This document shows, piece after piece, positions 17,586 through 27,078 of a stretch of 64,000 nucleotides of DNA. Every line of letters begins with the position of its first letter. The first letter of the stretch is position 1. The position numbers and the translations under genes are program-made. Origin of the DNA: CAVQSS01 sp963746605 (GTDB lineage Bacteria > Desulfobacterota > RBG-13-43-22); NCBI GenBank assembly GCA_963746605.1, contig CAVVCH010000042.1, positions 1 through 64,000 on the forward strand, given 5' to 3'. Under the pieces are notes generated by a model. It had not been told where the DNA came from, made no database searches, and saw only the letters and a program-made list of their open reading frames with translations.

Positions 17586-18869
17586 ATGGATGACTTGAAG
17601 AAAATGTATCGGACGGTCATGTCCGATCACTTTCCCACCAGGCTTACCATTTCCTTTGATAACCAGACCCTGGTCTATCGGAAAAGGACCTGGAAGCTGC
17701 CCCAGAAGGACGGAGTCCTGGAAGAAAAAGGGCTGCGTTACGGGGAAAACCCGGGGCAGGAAGCGGCCCTGTATGAACTGGTCAACGGAAACCTGGTTTT
17801 GGGCGCCTGTGAATTCATAAAACCCGGGCTGGGTCTGGTTTCGGCCATCTCCGAGGCCGAGATGATCCAGGAAGGCAAACACCCGGGCAAGACCAACCTT
17901 ACCGATGTGGACAACGCCCTGAACATCCTTAAATTCCTGCTGGGAAAACCCGCCGCCGTGATCGTCAAGCACAACAACCCCTGCGGCGTAGCCTCTGGGA
18001 CGACTCTTTCCGAAGCTTATTTTCGGGCCAACCGGGCCGACCGGATCGCCGCCTTTGGCGGGGCCGCCGTTTTTAACCGCTCTCTGGACAAAACTACCGC
18101 CGAATTGATCAGCCGGAATTACCTGGAGGTGGTGGCGGCACCGGATTACGAGGAGGGCGTTGTCTCCCTCTTGGCCGGGCGCGGCAACCTGCGCATCCTC
18201 CGGGTCCCGCGGATGGATCTGCTGGAGAAGTTTAAACAGACTCGTTTCGTGGATTTCAAAAGCCTGCAGGATGGCGGCCTGATCCTGCAGCAATCCCCCG
18301 TCAATGCCATTCGCAGCCCAGAGGATTTTCAATTAGCGGCCTGTACCTACCAGGGAAAGGAATTTCGGATGGAACGGCCGCCTACCTCCAAAGAGCTGGA
18401 AGATATGTATTTCGGCTGGTCGGTCGAACAGGGGGTGACCTCCAATTCAGTCCTCTACGTCAAGGACGAATGCACGGTGGGCATCGGGACCGGCGAGCAA
18501 GACCGGGTGGGCGTGGCCGAGATAGCGGTTTTCAAGGCTTACGCCAAATATGCCGACTGGATCTGTTTCGACACCTTCGGGGTTCCTTATAAGGAATTGG
18601 AACTCGCGGTTGAGCAGGGTCGGCGGGAGGCCGCCGATCGGGAAGCCATCGACCGGAAAACGAAAACGGATCGAGCCGGCCTGCCCGGCGCCGTCATGGT
18701 CTCCGACGCCTTTTTCCCCTTCCGGGACGGCGTGGAGGTGGGCTTACGTCAGGGGATTACCGGGGTGGTCCAGCCCGGCGGCTCCCTCAGGGATTTCGAA
18801 GTGATCGAAGCCTGCAACCAGGCCGGGGCCGCCATGGTCTTCACCGGCCAGCGGGCCTTCAAGCATTAA
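17586..18869 (+). CDS. Stand-alone AICAR transformylase (PurH C-terminal-type domain)
   Basis: 427 residues. The sequence matches the AICARFT part of PurH: LRYGENPGQEAALY near residue 50, VKHNNPCGVASG near 127 (catalytic Lys-His-Asn), and GVVQPGGSLRDFEVI near 397. The N-terminal IMP cyclohydrolase/MGS-like domain of normal PurH is missing. It should transfer the formyl group of 10-formyl-THF to AICAR; ring closure would need another enzyme, as in archaea with PurO. In reverse it could also serve as a formyl-folate sink. The ribosome site TAAGGAG lies seven bases before the ATG. It follows folE2 in the nfnAB operon direction. Confidence 0.9.
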   Translation: MDDLKKMYRTVMSDHFPTRLTISFDNQTLVYRKRTWKLPQKDGVLEEKGLRYGENPGQEAALYELVNGNLVLGACEFIKPGLGLVSAISEAEMIQEGKHPGKTNLTDVDNALNILKFLLGKPAAVIVKHNNPCGVASGTTLSEAYFRANRADRIAAFGGAAVFNRSLDKTTAELISRNYLEVVAAPDYEEGVVSLLAGRGNLRILRVPRMDLLEKFKQTRFVDFKSLQDGGLILQQSPVNAIRSPEDFQLAACTYQGKEFRMERPPTSKELEDMYFGWSVEQGVTSNSVLYVKDECTVGIGTGEQDRVGVAEIAVFKAYAKYADWICFDTFGVPYKELELAVEQGRREAADREAIDRKTKTDRAGLPGAVMVSDAFFPFRDGVEVGLRQGITGVVQPGGSLRDFEVIEACNQAGAAMVFTGQRAFKH

Positions 18870-18966
18870 CCCACAATGAATGCCTCTTTTCCCCCCCTAT
18901 CTGTGCAAAACCTACTTCTTAAACCTTTCGCCTCTTCTTCCGATAAGCTTCATGAAGGGAGAAGCC

Positions 18967-19113
18967 GTGGGAAGTTTACTGGTGGTTCACCGAAAGCAGG
19001 CCAAGGAAGTCATCTCGATCCTAATGGAAAGCAGCTTTTATTTTGATTTGTCCCCCCAGGATCGGCTGGGCCTGATTCGGGCACTTATGGCCAAGATGCT
19101 TTATCAGGATTGA
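18967..19113 (+). CDS. Small hypothetical protein
   Basis: About 48 residues from a GTG with AAGGGAGAA eight bases upstream (an ATG at 18952 is in frame but would sit on that site). The sequence VGSLLVVHRKQAKEVISIL continues into a helical C-terminus. No family is recognised. It lies between the AICAR transformylase and HDOD genes. Confidence 0.4.
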   Translation: MGSLLVVHRKQAKEVISILMESSFYFDLSPQDRLGLIRALMAKMLYQD

Positions 19114-19179
19114 TAACGGCGATGAAAAAAGCAAACCTTACCTAATCTACCTGTTTTTCAATGTTTCTAAGAGCACCGA

Positions 19180-20685
19180 ATGTCGTTACCGCAAGAACCC
19201 GTTTCGAATAATCTGGCCCTCTGGGTGCAACGTCTGACCAGCCGGGATATGCCGATCTTCGCCCAAACGGCCAAAAAGATTTCGGTGGTCTCTTCCATGA
19301 ACCAGAGTACCGCCGCCGTGCTGGCCAACGCCATCCTTCAGGACGCCTTAATGACCTCCAAAGTCTTGAAAATGGCCAACAGCGCCTTTTATATGGGCGG
19401 GCGTCGAAGCCCCTTGGGCGGGTACAGCAATGTGAACACGGTGACCCGCGCCGTAATGATCTTGGGTTTCGATGCCATCCGCGCCGTCTGCCAGACCAAG
19501 GCCGTGGTGGAGAGCCTTCTCCAGGGAACTCCGCGGGAACGCTTGACCCAGAAAATGGCCTGCGCTTTTCACGCCGCCGTCCAAGCCCGGTGGCTGGCCG
19601 AAAAAAACCGCGATGAATCGCCGGAGGAAGTTTTTATCGCCGCCTTCTTGTATCTGCTGGGTGAAATGGCCTTCTGGTGTTTTGCCGGGGAAGAACTGTC
19701 TCAGCAGCTTGAAAAATTGCAGTTCTTACCGGAGAGCAGCCGGATTCGGGCCGAACGGGATCTCCTGGGATTTTCCTTTGAGCAGCTCACGTTGGCTTTG
19801 AGCAAGGAATGGCACTTGAGCCCTCTGCTTTTGGACGCCCTCGACTCTCACCAGTCAACCAGCCCCCGGATCAAGGCCATCCTCTGGGGCCAAAAGTTGG
19901 CCCGAACGGTTCAAAAAGGGTGGCATTCTCCCGAGGTCAGGCAGCTTATCGATCAGGTCTCCGATTCGCTGAATCTGCCTCAGGAAATAGTCGTTCCCCT
20001 GGTTCATAAAAACGCCGCGGAAGCCGTACGTACGGCGGTCAGTTTTGGGGCCACTCAGGCCAGCCGATTCATCCCGGTCCCACCGGAATCCTCCCCATCC
20101 GAATCCCCGGCCATTGAAACCGGGGATGATCTCCCCCCGGTGGGCCAACCGGATCTCAACCTGCAGTTAAAAATTCTTCACGACCTGTCCAGTCTGATGC
20201 TCGAGAAGAAACCTGATTATGGGGTTTTTATTACCTTGGTGCTGGAGGGAATTTTTCGGGCGGTCAGCATGGACCGGGTCTTTTTCGCGTTGCGAACCCC
20301 GGATAGAAGCCGGTTGGAGATTAAATTTCAACTGGGCTGGCACGGGGAGGAAACGTCGTTGGCCCCCTCATTTAAACCCATCCTTTTGAATAACAATATT
20401 TTCAGCGAAGTCATGGAGAAGAAGGAAACCCTCTGGATCGACGAGCATTCCGTGGCCAGGGTGCTTCACCTCCTCAGCGAGGACGTGGTTTCACTGATCG
20501 GGACCACCCCTTTTTTTATCATGCCCATCACGGTTCATGATAAATCCATAGCGCTGATCTATGCCGACCGCCGGCCGAGCGGCCGGGCGCTGGATGAGGA
20601 AAGTTACAACGGCTTCAAACACTTCGGCCAGCAGGCGATTATCGGCCTCACCCTGATCACCCAGCCGGGTTCGGCTATCAATTGA
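19180..20685 (+). CDS. HDOD domain protein with C-terminal GAF-like domain
   Basis: 501 residues. An HDOD domain fills about residues 15-230 (LANAILQDALMTSKVLKMAN; VMILGFDAIRAVCQTKAVV). It lacks the HD metal residues, as is normal for HDOD. After a Pro/Ser-rich linker (about 285-315), a GAF-like sensor domain covers about 330-495 (SMDRVFFALRTPDRSRL; IMPITVHDKSIALIYADR). Such proteins act in signalling, often in cyclic-di-GMP or stress responses; the ligand is unknown. The following lipoprotein gene begins 23 bp after its stop, so the two may be co-transcribed. Confidence 0.85.
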   Translation: MSLPQEPVSNNLALWVQRLTSRDMPIFAQTAKKISVVSSMNQSTAAVLANAILQDALMTSKVLKMANSAFYMGGRRSPLGGYSNVNTVTRAVMILGFDAIRAVCQTKAVVESLLQGTPRERLTQKMACAFHAAVQARWLAEKNRDESPEEVFIAAFLYLLGEMAFWCFAGEELSQQLEKLQFLPESSRIRAERDLLGFSFEQLTLALSKEWHLSPLLLDALDSHQSTSPRIKAILWGQKLARTVQKGWHSPEVRQLIDQVSDSLNLPQEIVVPLVHKNAAEAVRTAVSFGATQASRFIPVPPESSPSESPAIETGDDLPPVGQPDLNLQLKILHDLSSLMLEKKPDYGVFITLVLEGIFRAVSMDRVFFALRTPDRSRLEIKFQLGWHGEETSLAPSFKPILLNNNIFSEVMEKKETLWIDEHSVARVLHLLSEDVVSLIGTTPFFIMPITVHDKSIALIYADRRPSGRALDEESYNGFKHFGQQAIIGLTLITQPGSAIN

Positions 20686-20708
20686 AACACCAAACGGAGA
20701 AACCTGGC

Positions 20709-21110
20709 ATGAGGAAACCTATCGTCAGGGTGATGGCCCTGATTGCGGTCGCCGCCTTCTTTTTCGGATGCCATTCTGATTCCGGCCGGCTGGAAGTAGA
20801 AAAATTCTATAACGAAAAGATCATGGCCATCAATGAGGCCGCAAACCAGTTGGCGGCGGCAAAAACCATCGACGAGGCCATCGCGGCCATGGAAAAAGGG
20901 TTTAAGGTGTTAAAGGAGGCCATCGGGCCGGAAGAGGCCCTCCTTAAAAAATATCCGGATACCGGAAAAAATTCGGCCATCAAAAAATACCAGGAGGATT
21001 ACCTGGCCGCCAGCGACAAATTCTCCAAGGAAGTGACGGCGCTCCCGAATCGATTTATGGCCGACCCTAAAATGATCGAAGCCCTGGGAAGGATGAAGAA
21101 CAGATATTAA
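20709..21110 (+). CDS. Putative lipoprotein
   Basis: 133 residues. The signal peptide (MRKPIVRVMALIAVAAF) ends in a lipobox-like FFGC, so Cys about residue 21 would be lipidated. The mature part is Ala/Lys/Glu-rich and predicted helical, probably a short coiled coil. An upstream TTG at 20682 is in frame, but the ATG at 20709 has GGAGAA upstream and gives a proper signal peptide. No known domain. Confidence 0.65.
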   Translation: MRKPIVRVMALIAVAAFFFGCHSDSGRLEVEKFYNEKIMAINEAANQLAAAKTIDEAIAAMEKGFKVLKEAIGPEEALLKKYPDTGKNSAIKKYQEDYLAASDKFSKEVTALPNRFMADPKMIEALGRMKNRY

Positions 21111-21188
21111 CTACGGGTATCCCCACACCCCGTAGGCGGTAAGTTATTCTTCCGCTGGATGGACTGAGGAAGGGTCACTGAAAAAGAT

Positions 21189-21282
21189 GAACGTCGAACA
21201 TCGAACGCCCAACCTCGAATGAAAAACAAACCTCCATCAACCATTCGATGTTCGATGTTGGACGTTCGATGTTCGATGTTCA
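21189..21282. repeat. Intergenic inverted repeat of TTCGATGTT units
   Basis: Short units of the form TTCGATGTT and their reverse complements (AACATCGAA) are repeated on both sides of a spacer, giving a long imperfect hairpin. It lies between the lipoprotein gene and the convergent NYN gene, where it could also act in 3'-end formation. Confidence 0.7.
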
Positions 21283-21308
21283 TTTAGTATGAAAGGGTCC
21301 TCTGACCA

Positions 21309-22130
21309 TTAAACGACGTGACAACCGCGGATGATAAAGCCGCCGGATTTCTCGTCCCGCTCCAGTTGAAGGATCCCCTGTGTCTCCGCCTCTTCCAGAA
21401 GCTGGCCGAAAGACTTGAACCCGTAATAGGATTCGCTGAACCCGGGTTTGCGGCGCTTCAAGGTCTGTTTGATCATGGACCCCCAGATCTTCTCCCCCTC
21501 CCCTCTTTCCTCCACCAGGGCTTCGTACGTCTTGACTACCAGATCCCAGGCCTCCCGCTTCTTATCCCCGGCGGGCTTGACGGCCTTCGCCGCCGGTCCC
21601 CGAGGCGGCTTGACAGCGGTCACGCCCCCGGCCCTCTTCGGACGGGGCGCCTGGGGTCGCACCAGGTCATCGTAAAAGATAAAATCATCGCAGTTGGCGA
21701 TCAACAAGTCCGACGTCGAATTCTTCACCCCCACCCCAATGACGATTTTATTGTTTTCCCGCAGCTTGCTGACCAGGGGGGAGAAATCCGAATCGCCGCT
21801 GATGATGACGAACGTGTCCACGTGCCCCTTGGTGTAACAAAGGTCGAGCGCATCCACCACCATGCGAATATCGGCGGAGTTCTTGCCCGACTGGCGCACG
21901 TGCGGGATCTCGATCAACTCAAAGGAGGCTTCATGCATCGCTTTTTTAAACTCTTTGTAGCGCTCCCAGTCGCAGTAGGCTTTCTTGACCACGATGTTCC
22001 CTTTGAGCAGGAGCCGTTCGATCACCTGGTCAATGTTGAACTGGGCGTAGTTGGCGTCTCGAACACCCAAGGCGATATTCTCGAAGTCGCAGAAAAGAGC
22101 CATGTTTTTCGTTTCCGCCTGAAAGGTCAT
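21309..22130 (-). CDS. NYN domain protein with C-terminal OST-HTH/LOTUS domain
   Basis: 273 residues. The NYN (LabA/DUF88) PIN-like nuclease domain covers about residues 8-160, with conserved acidic residues in ALFCDFENIALG, GKNSADIRMVVDALD and FVIISGDSDFSPLV; these fit the metal site of a ribonuclease. A linker rich in Pro, Ala and Lys (about 162-195) leads to an OST-HTH/LOTUS RNA-binding domain (about 195-270, with GFKSFGQLLEEAE). Likely an RNA-cleaving enzyme with its own RNA- or G4-binding module. It is in a single-gene unit. Confidence 0.85.
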   Translation of the reverse strand: MTFQAETKNMALFCDFENIALGVRDANYAQFNIDQVIERLLLKGNIVVKKAYCDWERYKEFKKAMHEASFELIEIPHVRQSGKNSADIRMVVDALDLCYTKGHVDTFVIISGDSDFSPLVSKLRENNKIVIGVGVKNSTSDLLIANCDDFIFYDDLVRPQAPRPKRAGGVTAVKPPRGPAAKAVKPAGDKKREAWDLVVKTYEALVEERGEGEKIWGSMIKQTLKRRKPGFSESYYGFKSFGQLLEEAETQGILQLERDEKSGGFIIRGCHVV

Positions 22131-22316
22131 GATTTTTTTAATCCTCCCGTACCATTTTCTCGTTCCCGGCTTTCTGAAGAATCATCGCCCGCCGGGTTAC
22201 ACGCGGTTGCCCGAAGGGCCGGCTTTATCATTTCCGATCGGAATAAACCCTACTATACCACAGGTGCGGGCCAACATGCCATAGCGGTCTGAAAAGCCTT
22301 AGTCGGGAACGTCCCT

Positions 22317-23074
22317 TCAGGGCCGGTAGACCGCTAAGACGACGTAGACGACGATGGCCCCGAAAGCCCAAAGGTCTCTCCAGCCCCATTTTCAATTCCG
22401 CCATTTGAGTAACCTCGGGCCGGCGACCGAATCCCTTGAGTTCCATGGACAAGGCCACCGCGTCGGCCCGCCGCAACGTTTTCAGGATGAGCGGTATCAT
22501 AATCGGAGGCAGTCCTTTGATCTTCATGAAAAAGCTATCCAGCCGTAAGCCTCGGGACAGTTGACTTTGGTAGATCGACTGAAGATCTTGCCGCAGCAAC
22601 GGCAGAAAACGAACCGCCATCCCGGCCGTAAAGGCGTAGCGAAAAGGCAACCGCGCCTTCCTGAGAAGCAGGGTGATTTCCTGGGCCGAAGTCCAGAACA
22701 GAAATTGAAAAAGAAGGAGCGCCAGGCAACCCATCACCAGTATCCCCTTCAGGCCCAGCATCGCGCCTCCGGCAAAAAAACCGAACCCGCCCACGGTGAA
22801 AAGCCTTGGTCCGATTGGTTGCATAAATCCCTGCAGCAGCATCAACTGCAGCCCGATGATCCCCGTAACCTTGAAAAGGGGGACCGACCTGCGCCAAGAT
22901 AACCCGGCCCACCTGTTCAACCAGAGGGTCAACATCAACTGGATAACCAGGAACGTGATTTCCTGCCGCCAGACCGCCATTCCGGCGCCGGCCACTAACC
23001 AGGCGAGTTTCACCCGCGGGTCGAAAAATTGGACCGGGTCTGGTAACGGCCGGCCAAGGATCGGCGTTCAACAC
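22317..23074 (-). CDS. ecfT: ECF transporter transmembrane T component (two frame breaks)
   Basis: About 251 residues after removal of two bases. GTG at 23074 has AAGGAG just upstream and gives MLNADPWPAVTRPGPIF; one base out of an AAAAA run (23024-23028) joins this to DPRVKLAWL, the usual EcfT start motif. A second break at CCCC (22384-22387) restores the end WRDLWAF...YRP. Four to five hydrophobic segments are seen, followed by the coupling-helix region with a signature-like SRGLRLDSFF. EcfT links the substrate-binding S protein to the ATPase. Its start overlaps the ecfA stop. Confidence 0.8.
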
Positions 23075-24593
23075 CTCGGCTCCTTGAGCGGATCGGCCGG
23101 GAAAGGGGCCGCCGGGCTGGTCCGACGGTTGGGCTTATCCGCGACCACGCGCCCGTTTTCCATAAATACCGTTTCGGCTGCTGAAATACCGGGCGGCGTT
23201 GACATCGTGGGTGATGAGGATGACGGTCAGGCCCTGACGGTTTAAACGGGCAATGCGTTCCAGGATTTCCCAGTTGCGGGGGTAACTCAGGTGGGATACG
23301 GGTTCGTCGAGGACCAGCAACCGGGGTTGATTCACCAGGCAAGCGGCCAGGGCGATGATCTGCAGGCAAGCCGCGGCCGAGCCGATAGGGATGGGTGTCG
23401 GCTATCGCCAAAAGCCCCAGTTTCTTCTAATACCGCTTCCACCCGGGCATCGATCTCCTCCCTGCTTACTCCCTTGACGCGCAGGGAGAACCCCACCTCT
23501 TCGCGAACCGTGTCGGCAAAAAGCTGGGATTCGGGATTTTGGAAAAAGGTCCCGATCCGATCGGCGAGAACCGCCGGCGAATGCGTCCGGGTGTTCAAAC
23601 CCTCGACCCAAACCTCCCCGCTGTCGGCGATGGATAGGCCGTTAAAGTGCCGGATCAAGGTGGTCTTGCCGGCCCCGTTGCGGCCCAGGATCGCCACGAA
23701 TTCCCCTCTCCGGACGGTCAGGGAGATATCCCGAAGGGCGAAGGTGCCGTGGGGATAGGCAGAGCACAGGTTCCTTACTTCCAGGACCGGCGTCGACCGG
23801 TCCGCCGCCCCGGTCGCCGGGTCGGTCGTTATTCGCGCACCTTCAGCCGAGGGTTGGATACTTTCCAGAAGGGCCGAGGGTACTCGGTCGGGAGGACCGT
23901 CAAAGCCCACCGACCCGTTTTCCAGGAAGATGACGCGGCTGGCCAGGGGCAGCAGGATCTTAAAACTGCTCATCGACAACCAGAACGCTTTCGCCCTGAT
24001 TCCGGCAGTGGTCGGCCAGACGGCCATAAATGGCTTTTCTCCCTTCGGAATCCATTTGGCCGGCGGCCCGGTCGAGTATCAAAAGCGGCGCACCCAGGGT
24101 CAGAAAAGAGGCCAGGGCCGCCTTTTGGGCCTCTCCCGCCGGAAAGGGTTTCGGGCCGACGCTGCTCAAACCCTTCCAGCGCCACCCATTCCAGCGCCTG
24201 CCGCACTCTTTGTCGCACCGAAGGCAGCCGGCAGCCCGAGGTTGCAGGGACCAAAGGCCAAATCCGTCGGACAGGGTCGGACAAAAGAGTTGATTTTGAG
24301 GGTCATCCGTTATCAGACTGACCGTGGAGGACCATTCCGCCAGTCGCTTCGCGACGACTCTCTGTCCCGACCAGAGTAACACTCCCGTCCAGACGACCCT
24401 CTTGAAAGCCGGGGATCACGCCCGAAAGGCAGCGACCCAGGACCGACTTCCCGGCATCGGATCGGCCCAAAAGGAGTATGAATTCCCCCGGGACGATCCG
24501 CAGTCGGATATCCCGCAATACCGGCGGGGCTTCCGGACCAAAACGCAAGGTCCGAATCTCGGCCTGCAACAGAGGGGCTTCCCTTGAATCCAT
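23068..24593 (-). CDS. ecfA: ECF transporter double ATPase (EcfA-EcfA' fusion; eight frame breaks)
   Basis: About 505 residues. Two ABC domains in one chain: first with Walker A LLLGRSDAGKS, signature ETLSGG-EAQKAALASF and Walker B LLILDRAAGQMD; second with Walker A LGRNGAGKTTLI, Q-loop FFQNPESQL and Walker B LLVLDEPVSHLSYP followed by the H-loop ITHD. Reading the whole needs eight single-base removals, at about 24372, 24263, 24222, 24137, 23963, 23412, 23366 and 23173; eight extra bases agree with the total length. Every segment between breaks keeps conserved residues. It powers uptake by the S/T pair. If the breaks are real, this is a dead gene. Confidence 0.78.
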
Positions 24594-24607
24594 GGGTACA
24601 GGCGCAC

Positions 24608-25982
24608 TCAGGTGCTCAATTCCCCGAGAATCTGGCGGGCCTTGGCTTGCGCGGCCGGGTCCGGATCAATGCCGCGAGCGAATCCCGATAGCGGTTTGGT
24701 GGCATCGATCCCCATTTTAGCGCTGCGGCTCAAGTCGTCGCTCGAGGGATCGAGGGTGCAGCCCATGCCCTGATGTTGGGGGATGATCAGGACATCCCGA
24801 TCCGCCTGAACGCGGGTGGCCACGGCCCATAACACCTGGGCTTCGTCGAAGACATCCACATCGGCATCCACCACGATGACCAGCTTGATGTTGTGGTCCA
24901 CGGCCAGGGCGGCCAGAATGGCCTGCAGTGGGCTGGCCTTCGGCGGTTTTTTCCAGGGACAGGTAACAGTGAAAGAGGCCGCAGGCCGAGAGGGGCGCGT
25001 GGATCTGCTTGACGTTGGGCAGGGTCTGGTGCAAGGCCCGCCACAATTCCCCCTCCCGGTGAACGGCTACGATGGTCACATGGTCGGCGGACATGGCCGG
25101 GGTTATGCTCTGGTAGAGGGCCCGGTCCCGGTATTGGATTGACTTGACCATGAAGACGTTTTCCGTGCTGCGATAGGAAGCGTAATTGGTGAACTCGGCA
25201 AAAGGTCCTTCGGGTTCGTGGCAGTCGGCCAGTATTTCACCTTCGATGACGATTTCGGCCCAGGTCGGGACTTCCACGTCGATGTCCCGGCAGGGGGTAA
25301 TCCGGAGCCCTTCGCCCAGCAGACCGCCGATGCGGGCAAATTTACCCTGGTCATAAGGCACCAGGGCCATGGACCCCAAGGATACGGCCGGATGGACGCC
25401 GATGACCACCGCGGCCGCCAGATTGTGGCCGGCCCGCTCGGCGCGGCGGAGGTATTCCCACAGCCGCTGTCGGGAATGAAGACTTACCCCGAGTTTGTTC
25501 GGGCCTTTGAGCTGCATCCGATGGTAGCCGCAGGTGTCGGCACCGGAATCGGGGTCTTTGGCCGTGACCAGGCCGGCGGTCACATAGGGACCGGCGTCTA
25601 TCGGGAAATGGGTCAAGATCGGAAACCGGTTCAAATCCACCCCTTCTCCGGCCAGGCGATGGGTTTGAAAGGGGGCCTCGGGGACGATCTGCGGGGGTAT
25701 CGCCGTTTTGATACGCCGGGCAAAGACGGCCGCCGCGGATTCCGGCGGGACATCGAGGGCCAGGGCCAGGCGTTGACGGGTTGCCAGGACATTGGCCACC
25801 ACCGGAAAGGACGCCCCCTGAATGTTTTCAAAAAAAACCACGGGATAGCGTTTGAGTCGATCCAATTCCATAATAATGGCAGTGGGCTCATATACCGGGC
25901 TTAACTCCCGGTCGATCCGCAACACCTGCTCAGGAAAAAGCTGTTCGAATTTCTGCAAAAACGCTCTGAGATCTTGTGACAT
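24608..25982 (-). CDS. UbiD-family (de)carboxylase inside the ECF operon (one frame break)
   Basis: 458 residues, full length for UbiD, after removing one T from the TTTTTT run at 24947-24952. The prFMN-site region CHEPEGPFAEFTNYAS at about residue 268 is the family hallmark (catalytic Glu-Arg-Glu network), and VVFFENIQG and GYHRMQLKGPNKLGVS are also typical. UbiD enzymes decarboxylate or carboxylate unsaturated or aromatic acids with prenylated FMN; UbiX is not in the window. It sits 11 bp after the S-component gene and 14 bp before the ATPase gene, under a cobalamin riboswitch. That placement is unusual, and the substrate is unknown. Confidence 0.88.
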
Positions 25983-25993
25983 AGGGATGACGT

Positions 25994-26506
25994 TTATTGG
26001 ACCAGCCCGGCCTGTTGAACGTTTTCATAGATCTTTTTGGTCAGCATCGTTCCGCCGATTACCCCGGCCGCGGTGGTGATCCCGGCCGCAACCAGGATGA
26101 CCCCCAGGGGCAGGTGCAACAGGACACGCAGGCCGATGGCGACAAACAGGTTGCCGATCAGGTTGGTAGCCAGTTGGGCCAGGAAGTGATGGAACCAGGT
26201 TTTCATGGGCAGTTTCCAGGACACCAGCGAATAGACGAGGATCCGGCCCCGTTGGCCAGGATGAAAAAAGGCGCCAGGACCGAAAGGCCGGTCGCCAGTC
26301 CGGTAAAGGCGGCCACTTCAGCGGTGATGAGGCCGGCCGGTTGTCGGTACAACAGCACCACCAGACCGGTGAAACGTGGCCCAGGTCACCCCGCCGATGA
26401 TGACGCAGGCCGGATTAATCAGGGCATCGATTCGATGGGCGATTTGCTGCACCAGCACGAAAACCAGCCCCAACAAAACCGCCCCCACCAGGGATTTGGT
26501 ATTCAT
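25994..26506 (-). CDS. Putative ECF transporter substrate-binding S component (two frame breaks)
   Basis: About 170 residues with five to six hydrophobic helices and no known soluble domain. Frame is kept overall: one extra base near 26372-26374 and one missing base near 26241-26250. Segments such as VIIGGVTWATFTGLVVLLY, APFFILANGA and LVYSLVSWKLP are reminiscent of the YkoE-like S-component group, but this is weak. It is the first gene after the cobalamin riboswitch and leads the S-UbiD-A-T order. Likely substrate is a corrinoid, a corrinoid precursor or a lower-ligand base. An ATG at 26527 is an alternative start. Confidence 0.65.
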
Positions 26507-26631
26507 CCAAAAAAGACTCCGATCCATGACACTTGCCCCAACACCTGTTGCTTACCATACGCTATTTCTCCTTTTGACTGAATTAAACGGCCTGCGGCCG
26601 TTGCCTGTTGAAGCGCTCGCTTCGCCCGATC

Positions 26632-26670
26632 AAAAAAAAACCCCTGATCCCCAAAATAAGGGATCAGGGG
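26632..26670 (-). terminator. Riboswitch-linked intrinsic terminator
   Basis: On the minus strand an 11-bp perfect stem (CCCCTGATCCC / GGGATCAGGGG) with an 8-nt loop ends in a run of nine T's. It lies just after the cobalamin aptamer and before the ECF operon, fitting transcription attenuation by B12. Confidence 0.9.
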
Positions 26671-26689
26671 TTACGTTTACCATCCGCGT

Positions 26690-26852
26690 GCCCCCGGTTC
26701 GAGCGTTCGTCTTCTGGCTTCCCGGATCATCCGCCACCCGACCTTCCCACCCGGCCTGGACCAGGCAGTGGGTTTTCGGGTTTTGTCACCGGTTACAGCG
26801 GCGGGTCCGCCACGGAATTGCACCGTGTTCCGTTAACCCTCGAACCGACAGG
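26690..26852 (-). promoter_or_regulatory. Cobalamin riboswitch
   Basis: The minus strand reads in order AACGGAACACGGTGCAATTC, CCCGCCGCTGTAACCGG, a CCACTGCC segment, GGTGGGAAGG and AAGCCAGAAGACG, the canonical conserved blocks of the AdoCbl riboswitch. The closing P1 stem GGTTCGAG/CTCGAACC lies at 26839-26846 and 26696-26703. The terminator at 26632-26670 is the expression platform. Binding of AdoCbl is expected to switch off the ECF-UbiD operon. Confidence 0.95.
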
Positions 26853-27078
26853 ATTCTATCTAGCAAAACTCCATCCGGATGTCAATAGACTTTTCCTGGT
26901 ACAAAAAACCACACCAGGCGGGTGGGGTTTTTTATGTCGATGCTGGAAAATTCCCGGGAGGGGGCACAGCCGGGGCGGCTGTGCTACATAGCGGCAGGGG
27001 TTGAGGTGGTTTGGAAGGTTTTTCGCTTCCCTCTTCCATCTTCCCTCTTCCATCTTTTCTTGAGGCAAGGGCCGTACC

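Noticed and set aside
23960..24382. In-frame stops inside ecfA considered as further recoding or selenocysteine sites
   Set aside because: The interruptions are shifts of frame ending in TAA or TGA out of register, not UGA at a conserved Cys; no SECIS-like hairpin follows.
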